Made by a program: the position numbers and the translations under genes
Notes under the pieces: model-generated
What the model was told of the DNA's origin: nothing
The model's input: only the letters and a program-made list of their open reading frames with translations
Databases searched by the model: none
In this document: piece by piece, positions 3,383-6,958 of the stretch
Layout: each line of letters starts with the position of its first letter
Position numbering within the stretch: position 1 is the stretch's first letter
Source of the DNA: Uliginosibacterium sp.
GTDB taxonomy: Bacteria; Pseudomonadota; Gammaproteobacteria; Burkholderiales; Rhodocyclaceae
Reading direction: 5' to 3'
Length of the DNA stretch: 6,958 bases
Assembly (NCBI GenBank): GCA_016718265.1
Contig: JADKDZ010000022.1
Coordinates: forward strand, 1-6,958

Positions 3383-5500
3383 TGCAGGGTTTTCTATGGG
3401 ATGTGGAAGCAGACGGGCTATATTTGCAAAGCAAAAAGATTTGGTACATTCGTCTTACCTCGATTGACGAAACACGTTCCATAAAAATCATGCCATTTAA
3501 GGATGGCGTGGATGTTGCACGTGAGCAATTCCTTGAGTGGCTACATTCCTTTGAGGATGGGTGTTACATTGTGGCTCACAATCAAATTGGTTTTGATGTA
3601 TGGGCCATCTGGAAACTCTTGGACATTGTCCCTCGTGTTGGCAAACAAGGGAAGGACTGGCTTGATGGCAAACACGTCCAATATGTTGATACGTTCGTGT
3701 TATCCATGTACCTGAATCCTGATTCCCCTAAGCACTCGCTTGAATATCTGGCATCTGGCTCAGAGGATGAAAAGATGGACTATCGAGCAGCTCTTGTGGA
3801 TGCAGGAGTGATGGTTGGTAATGAGCCTAAAGGGCATGAGTTCACCTTCTGGCACCCTCTTATGGCTACATATTGTGATGATGATGTGAAGGCTCTCGCA
3901 GGGGTGTTCCGTAAGCTATGGGCAAAGGCTATAGAGATGTATAGTGATTCATGGCTACACCCTTCTTTCCGTCAGATGCAGAAGGATTACTGGCTATACT
4001 CTGCCCAAGCCTATACAGGGGCTAAGTTTCATCAAGAACGGGCTAAGGCACTGATTGAACATATTGAAGAAAAGATGGCAGAACTCAAGGCACAGGTTGA
4101 TCCTGAACTTCCACCACGCCCATTGAAAACTGCTGAGATGGCTTTCTATAAGATGCCTGCAAAGCCTTTCACAAAGTCTGGTGAAATGTCTGCCATAATG
4201 GTGAAATGGCTGGAGAAGCATAGTGCAACCATTGAAGAAGGCGTTGTCAAGGCTTATGGACTGGAAGTTCCGCTTGTTGCAGGGGAGATTCTTCCTGTGA
4301 AACTTCCTATGGAAATTGAAGACAACACAGAACTAAAGGACTGGTTCTTGGCTAATGGGTGGAAGCCACACGAGGACTTTTGGAACTTTAAGAAAGACCC
4401 GTTAACAGGGAAGCCTGTACGTGATGACAAAGGGAAGTTTATCAAGACAACCCCTAAGATTCAGCACCAAGGACAAATCTGCCCCAACCTATTGAAGATT
4501 GAGGGTGAGATTCCAAAGAAGGTAGTTAAGTTTCTATCCTATCGTAATCGCAAAGGTGTTGTAGAAGGGTGGCTAAATAACTGGAGACTTCCTTTTGACG
4601 GGCGCATCAGTGCAGAGATATCTGGGTATGCCCCAACGTCTCGTGTACGTCATCGGACGCTCGTTAATTGCCCAAAAGCCGACATCAAAGTGCTACTCGG
4701 CGCAGAGATGCGTGACCTATGGGTTGTGGATGATGGGTATTGGTTTTGTGGTACCGATGCAGCAGCCCTCGAAAATCGCACACTTGCCTCGTACACAACC
4801 AAGTATGATGGTGGAAAATTTGCACAAATGAACCTTGAAGGAGACATTCACTCCTTCAACGCATTCGCATTCTTCCCACATCTACTCAATGAGTTTGATC
4901 CGAACAACCCTGAGAACAAAGAAAACCCGCAGTTTAAGCCTTGGAGAGCTAAAGCTAAGACTGGCGCCTACCTGCTTGCTTTTGGAAGGAGGAGCCCCTA
5001 AGCTCGCATCATCCCTTGGCCTATCTAAAGCTCAAGGTAAAGAGGCATATGATAACTATTGGGAGAAGAACGAAGGGCTTGGTAAGCTGAAAGAGGCCGT
5101 AGAGAAATACTTCAACGGCCCCGGAAAGAAGAAATATATTCCAGCGATAGATGGAAGATTGGTTAGTGTTCGTGGTGCTAATGTGCTCATCTCTTGTCTT
5201 GGTCAAGGGCTTGGAGCTATTGCAATGAGTTATGCTGCTTGTCTTATGGATAATTGGCTTGGCGAATTGTACATTGATGACCTTGGCAGACCATACTACT
5301 TGTATAAAGGGTGCGTAGTTAAGCGTATATGCCAGATGCACGACGAGTATTCTTGGGAAGTGGAAGACGGGGTTCAAGACGAAATAAAGGAGATGACTGT
5401 GAAGGGAATCATTAAAGCAGGTGAAATTCTGAAGTTATCTATCCCTCTTGCAGGAGAGGGTAAGATGGCTTATAACGGGAGCTGGAAAAATGTGCACTGA
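3382..5500 (+). CDS. Family A DNA polymerase, T7 gp5-like, with a +1 frameshift at 4996-4999
   Basis: The replicative polymerase with proofreading exonuclease, spread over two frames. The first frame (3382-5001) gives 539 residues; after a +1 shift it continues to 5500, about 705 residues in total against 704 for T7 polymerase. Exonuclease motifs: DVEADG with Asp7 and Glu9; AHNQIGFD with Asp72; YCDDD with Tyr164 and Asp168. Polymerase motifs: TSR (419-421) in place of TGR; motif A with Asp459 and Glu464; motif B with Arg522, Lys526, Tyr530 and Phe534; motif C HDE at 653-655. The enzyme appears complete apart from the frame break. The ATG at 3382 overlaps the previous TGA and has GGGGAGG just before it; an upstream GTG at 3334 is ignored. 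I see no definite thioredoxin-binding insertion. Unshifted product would be an exonuclease with a broken polymerase domain. Confidence 0.9.
4986..5002 (+). promoter_or_regulatory. Candidate programmed +1 ribosomal frameshift site (prfB-like)
   Basis: In the zero frame the codons are GGA AGG AGG AGC CCC TAA G. AAGGAGG is a perfect Shine-Dalgarno sequence; one codon (AGC) follows, then CCC, then the stop TAA. The bacterial prfB site reads AGG GGG UAU CUU UGA C, with identical spacing. Proline tRNA on CCC (4996-4998) can re-pair with CCT (4997-4999) after a +1 slip, giving SP-KLASSLG. No ATG, GTG or TTG lies between 4993 and 5010, so the Shine-Dalgarno sequence does not serve a nearby start. Tandem rare AGG codons are themselves known to promote +1 shifts in E. 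coli. The alternative is an indel, in the gene or in the sequence data. Confidence 0.65.
5000..5500 (+). CDS. C-terminal part of the DNA polymerase, in the +1 frame
   Basis: About 166 residues that finish the fingers and palm of the polymerase. They open KLASSLGLSKAQGKEAYDNY, matching the segment just after motif B in T7-like enzymes, and include an IDGRLVSVRGANVLISCLGQ stretch corresponding to T7 DGRKVHVRSPHAALNTLLQ. Motif C is QMHDEYSWEV, with Asp654 and Glu655 as metal-binding or active-site residues when numbered in the joined protein. The frame is open upstream to 4835, but the residues it encodes before 4985 do not resemble a polymerase; conserved residues begin at GGAPKLA (4988 on). 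No start codon with a ribosome site exists at the junction, so this is a continuation and not a separate subunit gene. The stop lies 8 bases inside the next gene. Confidence 0.85.
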   Translation, partial: KLASSLGLSKAQGKEAYDNYWEKNEGLGKLKEAVEKYFNGPGKKKYIPAIDGRLVSVRGANVLISCLGQGLGAIAMSYAACLMDNWLGELYIDDLGRPYYLYKGCVVKRICQMHDEYSWEVEDGVQDEIKEMTVKGIIKAGEILKLSIPLAGEGKMAYNGSWKNVH

Positions 5501-6191
5501 TGATGAACAAGTGATCGAAGAACTAACAGAAGCCCCCGACATCCCCGCCCACTCAGCAGGCCAGTCTTTAGACAACTTCCCACAGCCCTTCCTTGATAGC
5601 TTCCACGAGGAAGACTCAATATACAGAGGGCTATCCATCCGGGAACAGCTAAGGCTTGGGAAGCTACGCAGGGGCAACAAGAAACCCCCTGCAGCCATCC
5701 TGCAGCGATTGAAGAAGGCTACGGATGTTGACTACGGCAGAATCCTTGCCCATTGCACCAAGGCCATCCTCATGGCTTTTGAACGCAGCGATGTGTATAG
5801 GATAGATCGTATCAACATTTACATTAGAGTGTATTTCAAGTACCGTTTGATGTTTAATAAGGGATGGCCTAAAGGGCGCGTAGTGTCAGCAGATGATTGG
5901 AGTGTTACAATTCAATATAAGGCTGACGGGATTGTTGACTATCTGCACAGTATTGGGAAATCCTATTATGATTCAAAATCTCTCAGGAAGGCTGTGCATG
6001 CAATCCGCAGGGAATCAGATCATCTTGATTGGCTGGAAGACTTCTCGATTGACTTGTGCTACACTGAGGGCGTCAATGATGTTGTAACACGTTGGAAGCG
6101 GGAAGACAGGCGCAAAGGGAATGCAAAGAATTTCACTAAGAATGTTGACAAGATAGTGAAAAAAGAGGATAATGCTGTTTTGGAGATATAA
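5490..6191 (+). CDS. Phage protein of unknown function, 233 residues
   Basis: The frame is open from 5448, but the ATG at 5490 is the better start: GGGAG lies 8 bases upstream and it overlaps the polymerase end by only 11 bases. The protein begins MCTDDEQVIEELTEAPDIPA. Residues 1-45 are acidic and proline-rich and probably disordered. A basic segment near 50-70 (SIREQLRLGKLRRGNKKPPA) follows, then a mixed helical domain with many aromatics (RIDRINIYIRVYFKYRLMFN), a WLEDFSIDLCYTEGV segment, and a Lys-rich tail. Basic patches and position directly after the polymerase suggest a nucleic-acid-binding or replication accessory role, but this is inference. No known catalytic motif is seen. Confidence 0.82.
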   Translation: MCTDDEQVIEELTEAPDIPAHSAGQSLDNFPQPFLDSFHEEDSIYRGLSIREQLRLGKLRRGNKKPPAAILQRLKKATDVDYGRILAHCTKAILMAFERSDVYRIDRINIYIRVYFKYRLMFNKGWPKGRVVSADDWSVTIQYKADGIVDYLHSIGKSYYDSKSLRKAVHAIRRESDHLDWLEDFSIDLCYTEGVNDVVTRWKREDRRKGNAKNFTKNVDKIVKKEDNAVLEI

Positions 6192-6202
6192 AAGGAGGGA
6201 AT

Positions 6203-6913
6203 ATGCAGTATTTTTGTGGCAAGCAAAGAATTGCAAAGCCTTTAAGCGAGTTTCTAAACATGCAGCTTGTTCCCGGCCAAGTGTTTATTGATTTGTTTTG
6301 TGGAAGCTGCAACGTTGTTAGTAACATACGTTCTGATGTAAAACGATACGCTAATGATAAAAACAAATACCTCCCTGTTCTTTTTGAGCGCATTCAGCAC
6401 GGCATGAAGTTACCTAAAGATGTGCCAGAAGAAATGTACTACATGGTAAAGGACATGCCCGAGGATACGCTTGAACAGATTGCCACCAAGGGCTTTGTTG
6501 GGTTTGGCTGTAGCTTTGCTGGTAAGTGGTGGGGAGGGTATGCCAGAGGTGGCGAAGGTAGAAATTATGCAGAGAACGCATATAACAGCACAATGAAGAA
6601 GGCTGCAAAGATGCAGGATGTTGCTTTCTTCTGCATGGACTACTCAGACTTTATCTGCCCAGAAGGCTCTCTTGTATATTGTGACATCCCTTATAATGGC
6701 ACAACACAGTATAGTGCTGTTGGTGATTTTGATCATGAGAAATTCTATGATTGGGCACAACAACAGAATGGGTGTCGTATACTAACCTCTGAATATAAGT
6801 ATAATGTTCCAGATGGAGCCACTATTGTTTGGGAACATAACAGTAAGAAGGACATTCGCAATAAAGATGGGGAGAAGGAAAGTACTACAGAAGTATTATT
6901 TGAGTTTGTTTAA
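6203..6913 (+). CDS. D12-class (Dam-like) DNA adenine N6-methyltransferase
   Basis: A 236-residue enzyme that would transfer a methyl group from S-adenosylmethionine to N6 of adenine in DNA. Order of motifs fits the D12 class: YFCGKQRIAKPL near the N-terminus (motif X), FIDLFCGSCNV at 29-38 (motif I, SAM binding), YANDKN at 49-54, the phage-typical GCSFAGKWWGGYARGGEG at 102-119 in the target-recognition region, and YCDIPYNGTTQY at 159-170 (catalytic motif IV, DIPY in place of the commoner DPPY), followed by LTSEY at 194-198. Length is near the norm, so it looks intact. No cognate restriction gene is seen, so a solitary phage methylase protecting against host restriction is the likely role. 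AAAGGAGGG precedes the ATG, the strongest ribosome site in the operon, 11 bases after the preceding stop. Recognition sequence cannot be told. Confidence 0.9.
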   Translation: MQYFCGKQRIAKPLSEFLNMQLVPGQVFIDLFCGSCNVVSNIRSDVKRYANDKNKYLPVLFERIQHGMKLPKDVPEEMYYMVKDMPEDTLEQIATKGFVGFGCSFAGKWWGGYARGGEGRNYAENAYNSTMKKAAKMQDVAFFCMDYSDFICPEGSLVYCDIPYNGTTQYSAVGDFDHEKFYDWAQQQNGCRILTSEYKYNVPDGATIVWEHNSKKDIRNKDGEKESTTEVLFEFV

Positions 6914-6914
6914 C

Positions 6915-6956
6915 AGGGTAGCACAATACCCTACAACAGAAGCAAGTGCATTGTGC
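6915..6956 (+). other. Hairpin with possible H-type pseudoknot after the methyltransferase gene
   Basis: AGGGTA (6915-6920) pairs with TACCCT (6927-6932) around the loop GCACAA (6921-6926). That whole loop is complementary to TTGTGC at 6951-6956, which would make a pseudoknot; alternatively GCACAAT/ATTGTGC forms its own 7-bp hairpin. There is no T tract in view, so it is not clearly a terminator. The window ends two bases later, so its partner gene is unseen. Confidence 0.4.
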
Positions 6957-6958
6957 AA

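Noticed and set aside
4835..4999. Independent gene for the C-terminal polymerase half starting at 4835
   Set aside because: The product before 4985 is out of frame with the polymerase and resembles nothing; no ribosome site precedes 4835, and no start codon lies at the junction.
4981..5002. Intron or intein at the polymerase break
   Set aside because: The two halves join without any inserted sequence; only one base separates the frames.

Overview
The window is a piece of a double-stranded DNA bacteriophage genome (free phage or prophage). The case rests on tightly packed, overlapping small genes, a T7-type family A DNA polymerase, the zinc-binding N-terminus of a T7-type primase-helicase, a SleB-type peptidoglycan hydrolase, a phage-type D12 adenine methyltransferase and several short genes of unknown function. 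Promoters are of the ordinary bacterial sigma-70 type and most starts have purine-rich ribosome binding sites. I cannot name the host.

Layout. Two gene blocks point away from each other across a central region of about 750 bases with no credible protein gene. The minus-strand block (about 1622 down to 1) holds, in order of transcription: two small unknown proteins, a 58-residue zinc-ribbon-like protein, a secreted or membrane-anchored cell-wall hydrolase with a TTG start, a 67-residue helical protein and the first 23 codons of a primase-helicase. Each gene touches or overlaps the next. The plus-strand block (2381 to 6913) holds a 75-residue protein, a small membrane protein, a macrodomain-like protein, the DNA polymerase, a 233-residue unknown and a DNA adenine methyltransferase.

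Central region (1627-2380). It has two back-to-back promoters (minus 1657-1629, plus 1698-1725) and a third promoter for the polymerase block (2320-2347). From the first plus-strand promoter to about 2175 the sequence is full of perfect nested and long-range complementary segments. I read this as a candidate structured non-coding RNA or long RNA leader that ends in a possible terminator or switch. Between it and the polymerase promoter lies an AT-rich block with four imperfect tandem repeats, a possible origin or protein-binding array.

Main discovery. The polymerase is read in two frames. The first frame stops at 4999-5001, in the middle of conserved motif B, and the rest of the enzyme continues in the +1 frame. 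The junction is AGG AGG AGC CCC TAA G, the same layout as the known +1 frameshift site of bacterial prfB: an in-frame Shine-Dalgarno-like hexamer, a one-codon spacer, a slippery codon, then a stop. Joined, the product is about 705 residues with all exonuclease and polymerase catalytic motifs, and its HDE motif falls at residues 653-655 as in T7 polymerase. Either the phage controls full-length polymerase by programmed frameshifting, or the gene or the sequence carries an indel. The tests are listed.

How the genes fit together. The polymerase and primase-helicase would form the replication core, transcribed from opposite strands with similar promoters. The methyltransferase probably protects phage DNA from host restriction, and the SleB hydrolase probably acts in lysis. 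Hydrolase, small helical protein and primase follow one another much as lysozyme (3.5) and primase (4) do in T7.
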